Source: Actinostola sp. cb2023
Lineage: Eukaryota; Cnidaria; Anthozoa; Actiniaria; Actinostolidae
NCBI GenBank assembly: GCA_033675265.1
Contig: JAUJYZ010001545.1
Location: 393,501-457,500 of the forward strand
DNA length: 64,000 nt
Direction of reading: 5' to 3'
Part shown: positions 10,771-21,900 of the stretch, piece by piece
How the letters are laid out: each line of letters begins with the position of its first letter
Position numbering within the stretch: position 1 is the stretch's first letter
Made by a program: the position numbers and the translations under genes
The notes under the pieces: generated by a model
Database searches by the model: none
Seen by the model: only the letters and a program-made list of their open reading frames with translations
What the model was told of the DNA's origin: nothing

Positions 10771-11357
10771 TTAAATATTTGGTATACGAAGCAAAATGGT
10801 TATACAATAAAGATACAAATTGTTGACGTCGCAGGGAGGGGAGGGAGCGAAGGTGGTTTTCGTTGAATTGAACGACTGGAGGAGGGATAGAACGGAGTGA
10901 AGGAATGCACAAGCGTCTAAATAACGACAAAACCGAACGCAATTCGCTGCAAGAACGCTGAAAGCACAAACGACGGCTTGAGGAACGGGAAGATCGTAGC
11001 ATAAAATATAACACCGTGGAGGGAGATGGGATCAGTAGTACCATTCCACCACAAGAATCAACGGGAGCATCCTATATCAATGTATTTCATACTTCTTACG
11101 AAGTCAAGCCCAATTTATGGGAGCCGTGTTTGTCGCTAGAACTATATTAGAGGTGATTCAAAGTGGCGGTTATAGCAATCTCGTGAGTGGTGAGGACTTT
11201 TTGTACTTGGTTTGGGCAAAGGGCCTATAATGAGGGCAAATAGTTGTTGCTGGCGATACATGTCGGAGTTCAAATGTAATGCGATATACAATGGGATCGT
11301 GGAATCCTATAGCTATTTGTTTATTAGAACATATTATTATTCAGAATTATATTCGTG

Positions 11358-11555
11358 AATCCGATGATCCGATCCGATGATCCGATCCGATGATCCGATC
11401 CGATCCGATGATCCGATCCGATCCGATCCGATCCGATGATCCGATCCGATGATCCGATCCGATCCGATCCGATCCGATGATCCGATCCGATGATCCGATC
11501 CGATGATCCCGATGATCCGATCCGATCCGATGATCCGAACCGCGATCCGATCCAG
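11358..11555 (-). repeat. GATCG/GATCATCG microsatellite, right arm
   Basis: The complement of the array at 8892-9017, longer by about 70 bp. The arrays have changed length independently while keeping the inverted placement. Confidence 0.92.
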
Positions 11556-11579
11556 GTTTTGTTGACACCGATTCAAAGT

Positions 11580-12656
11580 GCCGTATTGTGTTGATTTTTA
11601 AGGGTCGTACCGAGATCAGAGTCATTTTCGAAATTCAAATCCATGACCGGCTTGTCAAGGTATTTCGCAGCCCAAACAAAGCTAGGATAGTTTGAATCGG
11701 TTAACTTAATTGCTTACGCTTCAAATGATACATAAACATCGACTTTCGGACATATAATATTTTCAAAACCCTGTCTGGCAGTTCGCGATGTCAAATTTCT
11801 AAGTCCGTGTTGTGTTGATTCACTGAAGGTCATCGAAGGTCAGTACCGATTCGAAATTCAAAACCCTGTCCGGCGGACATCTAGACGGTGTACATGTGTT
11901 TTTTCTTGTCTGATGGCGGTTGAAGCCGTACTCGACTTTCATGTTGTGTATTTCAGAAACCTTTTATTCAATTTTGAGTTCGCTTTCCTTTTACTTGTCT
12001 TAATATCTTCTTGTACTCCGTGCTACATACTGGAATTCTACTTTTAAAATACGTCTTTGAAAGAATTGAAGGTATACTGACGCAGTTGTTTTCCTCGACA
12101 AAATCGTATATGACAATATACCCCAAGGGTACCCGGGGTGAAGTGAGGCGTCCCAAAGGTGAAGTGACATGTCCATACACTTCGGGTTTTGGCAGGCATC
12201 TCGCCTTTCCTTTTTTTCTCCTGCATTGCCTAGCGAACCGAGAGAAAAACGATCTTACGTGAGATGCCTGCGGAGGAGGCTAACCCTAAGCCAAGTCGTA
12301 CCAGCTTGGCTTAGGCCGCTGGAATCGATATTTTATCCCATACTAAATTCAACTGAGCATGAATGCGAGTATCATAGAATAGATTACTATAAAAACCATG
12401 CCTTTTAAAACATGCTTGAGAAAGACACGAGGTAAATTATGCTAATATATCGGCAAACAATCATCTGCCATCTCATTATTCGATGTGACATGTGCGGCTA
12501 AATGTCAAGATTTACATATTAAAAAAAAAAAAAAACTCGGTCACTGGTGACAGACGAAACACAAACAGGCAGATTGTTGCACTTCACGGCTTTTCTAGTT
12601 CACGTTTTAAAATTGTATTGACAGATATCGCCTATTGTTGGTCACAGTTCAGTCGC
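11580..12656. other. Gene-less stretch upstream of transporter gene A
   Basis: No coding or repeat structure recognised up to about 12440. From about 12445 the sequence is shared with the region before gene B (from about 38233), so the duplicated segment and probably the promoter of gene A start there. A poly-A run is at 12521-12535. No TATA box is obvious near the start codon. Confidence 0.45.
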
Positions 12657-12657
12657 A

Positions 12658-12723
12658 ATGGAGGAAAGGATGACATTGTTTTCGAGTCAAGGTGAATTCA
12701 GAGGACAGAATATCGGTTCTTGA
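12658..12723 (+). promoter_or_regulatory. Upstream ORF of gene A, 21 codons
   Basis: An ATG in good context (GCAATGG) opens a short frame ending in TGA 7 bases before the main ATG. Gene B has a uORF with the same start context and the same 7-base gap, but a different length. It could dampen translation of the transporter; that role is inferred. Confidence 0.5.
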
Positions 12724-12730
12724 TTCTGAA

Positions 12731-12950
12731 ATGTCTGACGATCGACTGACCAGAGAAGATGGCGAGAGGTATGAACCTGAACGTTTGCCCGCCGCATCGA
12801 CTGATTTCAAGCGTATGGATGGTCCGTGGTCATGGATCATGTGTGTGCTACTCCTTACGAGTACCTTGCTACAGTACGGCTGTGTTTGCACCTACGGGAT
12901 TTTGTTTCCAGAAATTTTAAACGAATTTCAGTCTGGTAGGGCAGTTACCG
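12731..12950 (+). CDS. Gene A exon 1 (cytoplasmic N-terminus and helix 1)
   Basis: 73 codons plus one base. It contains DGPWSWIMCVLLLTSTLLQY and ends at CCG before GTGAGT. Nearly identical to exon 1 of gene B (38472-38703). Confidence 0.9.
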
Positions 12951-15900
12951 GTGAGTGGATAGATACTAGATTCATCAATTGCTAAGTAGTTATACTAGAG
13001 TACTAGTTCTCTATTGAGCAAGTCCTTATAAACCGATTGGCTGATACAGCGGTATAAAAGAAAAGACGTGAAGGTCCCGCGAATGTGCACTGTGTACCAC
13101 AGGCAGCCCAAGCAATACATTTGTGGAGTGTACGAACGGATTTACAGTGAATGTATGGGGCGAAAAATACGTATTTTTTGTTTTAATAAATTTGAACATG
13201 CCTTAGTCCTGTGTTGTTGTTAATGCTATTTAACATCATTCTGGCTGGTTTTTAGCCGTTTTAGAGCGGTTTTTGAGCTAATTTGTCAAAAACCGCTCTA
13301 AAACGGCTAAAAACCAGCCAGAATGATGTTAAATAGCATTAACAACAACACAGGACCAAGGTATGTTCAAATTTATTAAAACAAAAAATACGTATTTTTC
13401 GCCCCATACATTCACTGTAAATCCGTTCATACACTCCACAAATGTATTGCTTGGGCTGCCTGTGTGTGTACATGTCCCGCGTCGGCGGTCGGCCTCAATA
13501 TTTGTCACTTCGACTGCCACGAGTTACCGACGTTAAATATTAAAGGTACTCTCTTTACGGTAATACTAGCTTTAACTTTACTATCTGTTAATTAATGTGC
13601 CAACCCTCTTGAAATAAAGTTGTATTGTATTGTATTTTATTGTATTATGATCAACCATTCAGTTTCACTTTCTTCACTGATTCTCAACTTTGGACTGATA
13701 AAGAGTATTATGATTTATAGTGCCCCTCTTTTCCATCCAAACTCGGTTTATAGTAAACGAGAGCTCGACTGCAGGACTGAAGACGTTTTAAAGAGTTTCC
13801 CCGGAGAGTGATATTGATTATAATATTTATATAAACATATGGTCTTAACCCGTGAAACAAAATCTAATAGTTAATGACTGAAAGTCAAATCAAAACAAAA
13901 GAAAACAATATGGAATTACAATTTATTATATCTACATGGCTAATATCTGTTTCATCACTCTAAGAGAATAATAATTAGTAGTAGGACATATCCGGCTTCT
14001 AAGGTCCCCTCCACACTAATCCATTTTTGAAAACGGATCTCTGCGTCCGCACTAGCGTTTTCGAATCGTATTCACTCGTCCACATTAATGCGTTTTCGTT
14101 TGAAAACGCATTCATTTCGATGCGTTGTGGCCTTGCGTCCACACTAAAACGATGAAATACGCTGTTTGTTTACACCGAGAACTCTAGGTGTGACGTCAGC
14201 GTTTTCGAAAGTCTCCGTTTTCGCTGTCCACACTAATCGATAATAGAGAGATTTAGCAAACACGACGCGACGTGCGAACACGACGTTAGATGACGAATAT
14301 ATCACATTTGGTCATTGCGTGACTACCGTGACAACGTCACGACGTCAAGTTCACGACGCCATTTCACTTGTTTTCACGTCCTCTTCATGACGTTGAGGAC
14401 GCCAACGGTCGTTTCACAGTTATTCGTCAGCGCGCGCGCCGTCCTCTTTCACGTCACGTCGTGTTTGCTAAATCTCTCTAATATCCTTTTAATTCCTTTA
14501 GAACAAATTTTCTCTTCTCGTGATGCTATTCGCAAAGCCAAAGAAGCTTACCTCATAACACGTGCTAACACTCTTGAACCTAATGGCCTTAATAAACGCG
14601 ATGAAACCTACTAATCAGTTACACTATTATTTATCTCTCGCTATCATATCATGTATTATAACGTCATTTCCTTTTTACCATTATATTTAGTCAAGTCACT
14701 TGTAAAATCTCACATGCACCTGATGAAGACTAGTATGGCTAGTCGAAATATTGTGCAAAATTAAATCCGAATAATTCTACGTCGTATTGGTTATTCTTCA
14801 TTTAACCTATTTCTTAATTTGCGAACCAGTTAGATCATTGTTTGATCCGACGTATACCAGTGGAGTGTTGTTCGTGGCCGCTCATTTATAAACTTTCTCT
14901 AATATCGATTAGTGTGGACGGGGCCTGAATCTATACTCAGGCGAAATGTAAGTCGAAAGAGATGAGCCTAAAAGATTGCGGACATTAGGCCGTGCAAGAG
15001 ACCATGAGGGACAGAGAGGGAGTCTTCCAGTATAGGGTCTGGGCAGGAGCCCATAAGTTATGGGCTCCTGGGTGCCGTTGCACAAAGCGCGCGTAACTTA
15101 CGAGTAGTTGTAAACATTTACGTGTACGTAAGTGAGCGTGCGCAAGTTACGTGTGTGGTGTTTCACGAAGCTATACGTAAGTTTTCCGTAACTTACGTGT
15201 TCGTAACTTTTTCCCGCCAAAAGTTCGCGCCAAAAGGTCGGTTGCGCGCGCGCGCGCTGCCATGACTTGGAGTTTTTCCGCATGTTTTGTTGTTGTTGCC
15301 GTCATGAAAATGGCGGAGCAAAAGCAGGAGAATGCTAGCTAAGAAGGCTAAACGACGACAAAACTTTTCAGAGAAGGAAGTATCAGTTTTAGTTGAAGAA
15401 ACACAGACAAACATTTGTCTACTTCAAAGCAAGTTTTCTTCAACGGTTACAAATGCAAAAAAAGATGAGCTGTGGGGGTTAATAACAGAAAAGTAAATGT
15501 ATTTTCTAACGGTTTGGAATGCACATTTAATAGCACGGTATGTTGTGTCAAGGCGTTGTCAGTGTCACACTGCTACCTTAGGGAATATTAAAGGAGTATA
15601 TAATGAATAGTTCAGTTAGTTGATCAGTGTCACACTGCTACCTTAGGGAATATTAAAGGAGTATATAATGAATAGTTCAGTTAGTTGATCAGTGTCACAC
15701 TGCTACCTTAGGGAATATTAAAGGAGTATATCTTAATGAATAGTTCAGTTAGTTGATCAGTGTCACACTGCTACCTTAGGGAATATTAAAGGAGTATATA
15801 ATGAATAGTTCAGTTAGTTGATCAGTGTCACACTGCTACCTTAGGGAATATTAAAGGAGTATATAATGAATAGTTCAGTTAGTTGATCAGTGTCACACTG

Positions 15901-18900
15901 CTACCTTAGGGAATATTAAAGGAGTATATAATGAATAGTTCAGTTAGTTGATCAGTGTCACACTGCTACCTTAGGGAATATTAAAGGAGTATATAATGAA
16001 TAGTTCAGTTAGTTGATCAGTGTCACACTGCTACCTTAGGGAATATTAAAGGAGTATATAATGAATAGTTCAGTTAGTTGATCAGTGTCACACTGCTACC
16101 TTAGGGAATATTAAAGGAGTATATAATGAATAGTTCAGTTAGTTGATCAGTGTCACACTGCTACCTTAGGGAATATTAAAGGAGTATATAATGAATAGTT
16201 CAGTTAGTTGATCAGTGTCACACTGCTACCTTAGGGAATATTAAAGGAGTATATAATGAATAGTTCAGTTAGTTGATCAGTGTCACACTGCTACCTTAGG
16301 GAATATTAAAGGAGTATATAATGAATAGTTCAGTTAGTTGATCAGTGTCACACTGCTACCTTAGGGAATATTAAAGGAGTATATAATGAATAGTTCAGTT
16401 AGTTGATCAGTGTCACACTGCTACCTTAGGGAATATTAAAGGAGTATATAATGAATAGTTCAGTTAGTTGATCAGTGTCACACTGCTACCTTAGGGAATA
16501 TTAAAGGAGTATATAATGAATAGTTCAGTTAGTTGATCAGTGTCACACTGCTACCTTAGGGAATATTAAAGGAGTATATAATGAATAGTTCAGTTAGTTG
16601 ATCAGTGTCACACTGCTACCTTAGGGAATATTAAAGGAGTATATAATGAATAGTTCAGTTAGTTGATCAGTGTCACACTGCTACCTTAGGGAATATTAAA
16701 GGAGTATATAATGAATAGTTCAGTTAGTTGATCAGTGTCACACTGCTACCTTAGGGAATATTAAAGGAGTATATAATGAATAGTTCAGTTAGTTGATCAG
16801 TGTCACACTGCTACCTTAGGGAATGTTAAAGGAGTATATAATGAATAGTTCAGTTAGTTGATCAGTGTCACACTGCTACCTTAGGGAATATTAAAGGAGT
16901 ATATAATGAATAGTTCAGTTAGTTGATCAGTGTCACACTGCTACCTTAGGGAATATTAAAGGAGTATATAATGAATAGTTCAGTTAGTTGATCAGTGTCA
17001 CACTGCTACCTTAGGGAATATTAAAGGAGTATATAATGAATAGTTCAGTTAGTTGATCAGTGTCACACTGCTACCTTAGGGAATATTAAAGGAGTATATA
17101 ATGAATAGTTCAGTTAGTTGATCAGTGTCACACTGCTACCTTAGGGAATATTAAAGGAGTATATAATGAATAGTTCAGTTAGTTGATCAGTGTCACACTG
17201 CTACCTTAGGGAATATTAAAGGAGTATATAATGAATAGTTCAGTTAGTTGATCAGTGTCACACTGCTACCTTAGGGAATATTAAAGGAGTATATAATGAA
17301 TAGTTCAGTTAGTTGATCAGTGTCACACTGCTACCTTAGGGAATATTAAAGGAGTATATAATGAATAGTTCAGTTAGTTGATCAGTGTCACACTGCTACC
17401 TTAGGGAATATTAAAGGAGTATATAATGAATAGTTCAGTTAGTTGATCAGTGTCACACTGCTACCTTAGGGAATATTAAAGGAGTATATAATGAATAGTT
17501 CAGTTAGTTGATCAGTGTCACACTGCTACCTTGGGGAATATTAAAGGAGTATATCTTAATGAATAGTTCAGTTAGTTGATGCCACTCGAAGCCATCTTTC
17601 ATCGAAAAATTTATTGTTACGTTCTTCGCACTATATGTAAACCTTACTGATATAGCAATAAACGATATGCCCCATTCCTGCAATAATTGTACATGTGTCA
17701 TGTAAAATAGTTTGAAAATGATTTGTATTCGTTCGGAGATAGAACACAAGTAGGATTGTGTTTGTATTTTAATATAATTTTAATTAAGCTTATATAAAAA
17801 AATCAAACTTAGCTTATAAACACTAGTCGCATAGACTACGCATAAAAGCACACAGTATGCAAATAGGCCTTTTATTATAGGGTATTGTCAACGCAACAAG
17901 AACTTGAAGTTGGGTAGGTACTGCATGGGATCGCTTCGTTGGCGGTTCTAACTTGTCTTTCACCTCATCGATCAAGCGAAATATCATTTCTCTTGAAAGA
18001 CGATATCGCTCTATTATGGAGAAATTATCTAACGTGTCAAGAACATTTGTCCTCAAGAACATTTGTCCTGTCTCTAAAAACTCTTTCTCGCCTTATTGCT
18101 CTTGTTTTGAAATGAAACTACACTGAAAAAAGCCGCCATCTTTCCCTCAAATCACAAAGAAAAACACTGAAGAGACAGAATTCGTAAGTTACGAGTACCT
18201 TTATTGCACCTCTGAGCTTGTGTAAGTTACGTACAGTTTTGATGCTTGTTTACAACCACTTGTAAATTACGTTTGCTTCGTGAAACGGGTCAAATTTGCT
18301 ACGAAGGGTTTACGTACGAGTTTACAACTACTCGTAAGTTACGCGCGCTTTGTGCAACGGCACCCTGGTCTGGGATATCTTAATTTCAAAAAAATCTATT
18401 TTTAGAATGCGGACGTCTGAGGAAATTAACTTCCGGTTCAAGCAGATGTAAAAATTGTTTTTTTAGGCCGAGTATTTTGACTCTGATTTTGACTGAAATC
18501 ATCAGAAAAGCATCGCAAGAATTTATTTTATATGGAAAGGAGTTGTTTAAGTTCGAACAGAGTCCAAAAGTCGCCTTGTGTTGTGGTCTGTAGGATTGAA
18601 TGAACAACAAAAACTAAACGCCGAAAACTACTGCCAACTCAACAAGAGGTCGCTGCATGAAGAAGGTCGCTGTTTGTACTTTCTTCTTGGTGTTCTGCCT
18701 TGAACAATTAAGAAAAACATTCCCAAGAATAGATGTAATCGATTTGAAAGTGCATTAAAGACTAAATCCGATGGAAAATCCAAGGATAAAGTCGTGAAAA
18801 TTGCTGGTTTTCCAAAAAGGCTGTTGATTGTTATAGCGTGTGGATGCAAAGCTGCCGGCTTAGCCGAAGACGTATTTTCGTCTCTTTCGTCAAACTATTT

Positions 18901-21900
18901 CGTCAGAAAGTGACTTCAATTTATTCTTGGATGTAGTTTAGTGGTATCTTGTAATTATCGTTTGAAGAGTTTTCACAAGGCTATTCAAAAACAAATTTGC
19001 CGTGAAACATGATGATATCGAGCGACAAGACGAGTCACGAGTGAATCAAACAAGCAGTGAAAGTAAGCGTGTTTGTTGTGTGCTTGTGTATTTTCTTTAC
19101 CTAAAATGACTTAAAAATGGATTGTGAATATTTTTTGTGTGTATAACGGCATCTGAATGACTTGAAATCTCTGCAAAAACTACGGTTTACTTCGATTCAT
19201 TCAAGTTTTGATTCAACGTTTACTGGATAAAAAGTTGAGCGCAAAACCGTTCAAAATTACTTTGTTATCCATCGAGTACCATTTAAAATAGAGGCCGCAT
19301 CACCGGTATTTTGCATTTCCTTGTTTATGACTTTGCTCAGTCAGAATCAAGTAATATTATTTCTCAAATCAGTTGATACCGAATTTCTGCCTGCTGCAGC
19401 ACTTTGCCAAATAAAACTTGGGAAAGACACTCTCTCAGCAAAGAAATTGAAACGAAAAATAACACTGATCAGAAAGCAGTTCTCAAATGGAAGAAGAATT
19501 AGACATTTTTGTGCAGATGAAAGAAGCAGTTGTTGACAAAAAGCATTCACTAGTTTCTTTCCGCGGGACATTTACATTTTCTTTGTTTTATATCATCTGA
19601 CTCATTACTGCATGCCGTCTCAAAAGTCTAATAATCTATAAATTATCCGAGCCATTTATAAAAAGTAATCAAATTCAAAAAACAAAACAAAAACATGGTT
19701 TTATTTCGCCGGGATAGAGTAAGATAGATCTTAGCCGCCATCTACTTTGAACCGGAAGTTAATTTCCTCAGACGTCCGCATTCTAAAAATATATTTTTTG
19801 AAATTAAGATATCCCAAGAATAGCGCGAGACTCCCTCTCTGTCCCTTATGGTCTCTTGGCCGTGCCATCTACATGTGGTGATCGAACCATGGTATACATT
19901 AGAAAGGCGCTATATAATATGTACTTATCAGTGACTGAGTACATATTTCACAAAGTACATATTTCACAAAGTACATATTTCACAAGTACATATTTCATAA
20001 AGTACATATTTCACAAAGTACATATTTCACAAAGTACATATTTCACAAAGTACATATTTCACAAGTACATATTTCACAAAGTACATATTTCATAAAGTAC
20101 ATATTTCACAAAGTACATATTTCACAAAGTACATATTTCACAAAGTACATATTTCACAAAGTACATATTTCACAAAGTATATATTTCATAAAGTACATAT
20201 TTCATAAAGTACATATTTCACAAAGTACATATTTCACAAAGTACATATTTCACAAAGTACATATTTCACAAGTACATATTTCATAAAGTACATATTTCAC
20301 AAAGTACATATTTCACAAAGTACATATTTCACAAAGTACATATTTCATAAAGTACATATTTCACAAAGTACATATTTCACAAGTATATATTTCACAAAGT
20401 ACATATTTCACAAGTACATATGGTGCTTCATTATGGAAGGATACCTTATCTTCAATTTTATTGTCAACATATTTCACAAGTACATATTTCACAAAGTACA
20501 TATTTCACAAGTACATATGATGCTTCATTATGGAAGGAATACCTTATCTTCAATTTTATTGTCAACTTCAAAGACCCGACTGGACCTAGCCGTTTGGAGA
20601 AGCTTAATTCAATGTGGAATTTCTCGTATAAAACCTACTCGTCGAGGCTGTCGTGGTGGTCGTACTAAAGATCAAAGACCAAAGGATCATCAATGACTTA
20701 TGTCCAAATGGATACCTTTTTAAACACATTCCTCGTAGCATCATCGTTTGCGCCAAATATTTCTGTGTTGATAGCAACGTAATAATAATAATATTATTAT
20801 TATTATTCATAAAGTACATATTTCATAAAGTACATATTTCACAAAGTACATATTTCACAAAGTACATATTTCACAAAGTACATATTTCACAAAGTACATA
20901 TTTCACAAGTACATACTTCACAAAGTACATATTTCATAAAGTACATATTTCACAAAGTACATATTTCACAAAGTACATATTTCACAAAGTACATATTTCA
21001 CAAGTACATATTTCATAAAGTACATATTTCATAAAGTACATATTTCACAAAGTACATATTTCACAAAGTACATATTTCATAAAGTACATATTTCACAAAG
21101 TACATATTTCACAAAGTACATATTTCACAAAGTACATATTTCACAAAGTACATATTTCATAAAGTACATATTTCACAAAGTACATATTTCACAAAGTACA
21201 TATTTCACAAAGTACATATTTCACAAAGTACATATTTCACAAAGTACGGATATCGTGAAGTGGGAGGCATCCTCGGGAACTCAGGGGTATATTGAGTAAC
21301 GAGCGACAGAATATACCCCTGGGTTCCCGAGGATGGAAGTGGAGGAGGAAATACCGTTTATATATTGTTATATCCCCATAGTCAAACTCGTTTTCTCATT
21401 GGTCGAGAGCACGTCACGTGGCGGGCGTCAAATCTTGAACTCCCGCGCGGGCAATAAGTTCACGTGATCGAAGCGTGAGAGGGGAATAAACGCACGTGAT
21501 CAGGTCAAAGTCGATGGAAAATACTTGTGGTTTGGTTTCCCTCGGGACCAGTCATTAAGGTGGTTCCCGCATAATGAATGACCGGTTTGCCGTATTTATT
21601 TAACTCGCTCGCTCCGCGTCAATATTGCTTGGATTTTATTGTGCTTAACACAAATACTAATTCAACTATTCTGCCTTTCGACGGTGTATTCAAAATTATC
21701 ATTGTAAGCCGCGTTTGTGAATGCCAGCTGATATTCAAACGACACTATTTTCACTAAAACTGCTGCCAAGCGTTATTCCCAAGTACGATTTTTTTTAAAC
21801 TTCGTGAACGGCCTTTTAAGGTCGCTAGTAATGTTCTGACGAGGTAAGAAAAAAATTGTTCGAGCCGAAATCACGTAACAACCGATTTGTCCAAATTTTG

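Larger units (their letters stand above)
8875..11570. mobile_element. Palindromic MULE-like element with 9-bp target duplication
   Basis: The ends are inverted: CGGTGTCAACAAAACCTGG at the left and CCAGGTTTTGTTGACACCG at the right. Both are flanked by the 9-mer ATTCAAAGT (8866-8874 and 11571-11579). A 9-bp duplication with long arms is the hallmark of Mutator-like elements. Each arm carries a GATCG/GATCATCG array just inside the end, followed by matching unique sequence (9057-9085 against 11315-11340; 9170-9230 against 10229-10300; 9260-9400 against 10118-10215). No transposase is visible, so it is non-autonomous or foldback-type. Confidence 0.7.
14002..14927. mobile_element. hAT-like MITE (CCACACTAATC family) carrying nested insertions
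   Basis: The left end GGTCCCCTCCACACTAATCC and right end GATTAGTGTGGACGGGGCC are inverted. The body repeats GTCCACACTAA-type words. The same insertion is at 39529-39850 in intron 1B with the same left flank (GGACATAT.CGGCTTCT), so it predates the duplication. Copy A is interrupted by a foldback (14244-14480) and a Penelope fragment. Confidence 0.72.
15071..18364. mobile_element. PIF/Harbinger transposon with interior replaced by a satellite array
   Basis: Terminal inverted repeats of about 45 bp (GGTGCCGTTGCACAAAGCGC at the left, its complement at the right) are flanked by the 3-mer CTG (15068-15070 and 18365-18367). The left side keeps a Myb/SANT-like exon on +, and the right side the start of a HARBI1-like transposase on -, the usual two-gene layout of Harbingers. 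Everything between is the 65-bp array. TGACGTCA-free, AT-moderate flanks. Non-functional. Confidence 0.82.
14996..19857. mobile_element. DNA transposon with 8-bp target duplication, host of nested Harbinger
   Basis: The ends AAGAGACCATGAGGGACAG and CTGTCCCTTATGGTCTCTT are inverted and flanked by GGCCGTGC on both sides (14988-14995 and 19858-19865). The inverted arms continue past the nested insertions (18376-18440 against 19748-19810). Without them it is about 1.5 kb. An internal + strand frame (about 18700-18915, ending near VFSSLSSNYFVRK) and flanking sequence match the element at 26080-27677, so both derive from one family. The 8-bp duplication fits hAT or P-type superfamilies; the family is not identified. 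Confidence 0.7.

Noticed and set aside
10350..11044. Ser/Phe-rich minus-strand frames
   Set aside because: Arise from an AT-rich low-complexity tract within the palindromic element.
15558..17580. CRISPR-like array (regular spacing)
   Set aside because: Whole units are identical with no variable spacers, in a eukaryotic transposon: a satellite. The same holds for the other arrays.
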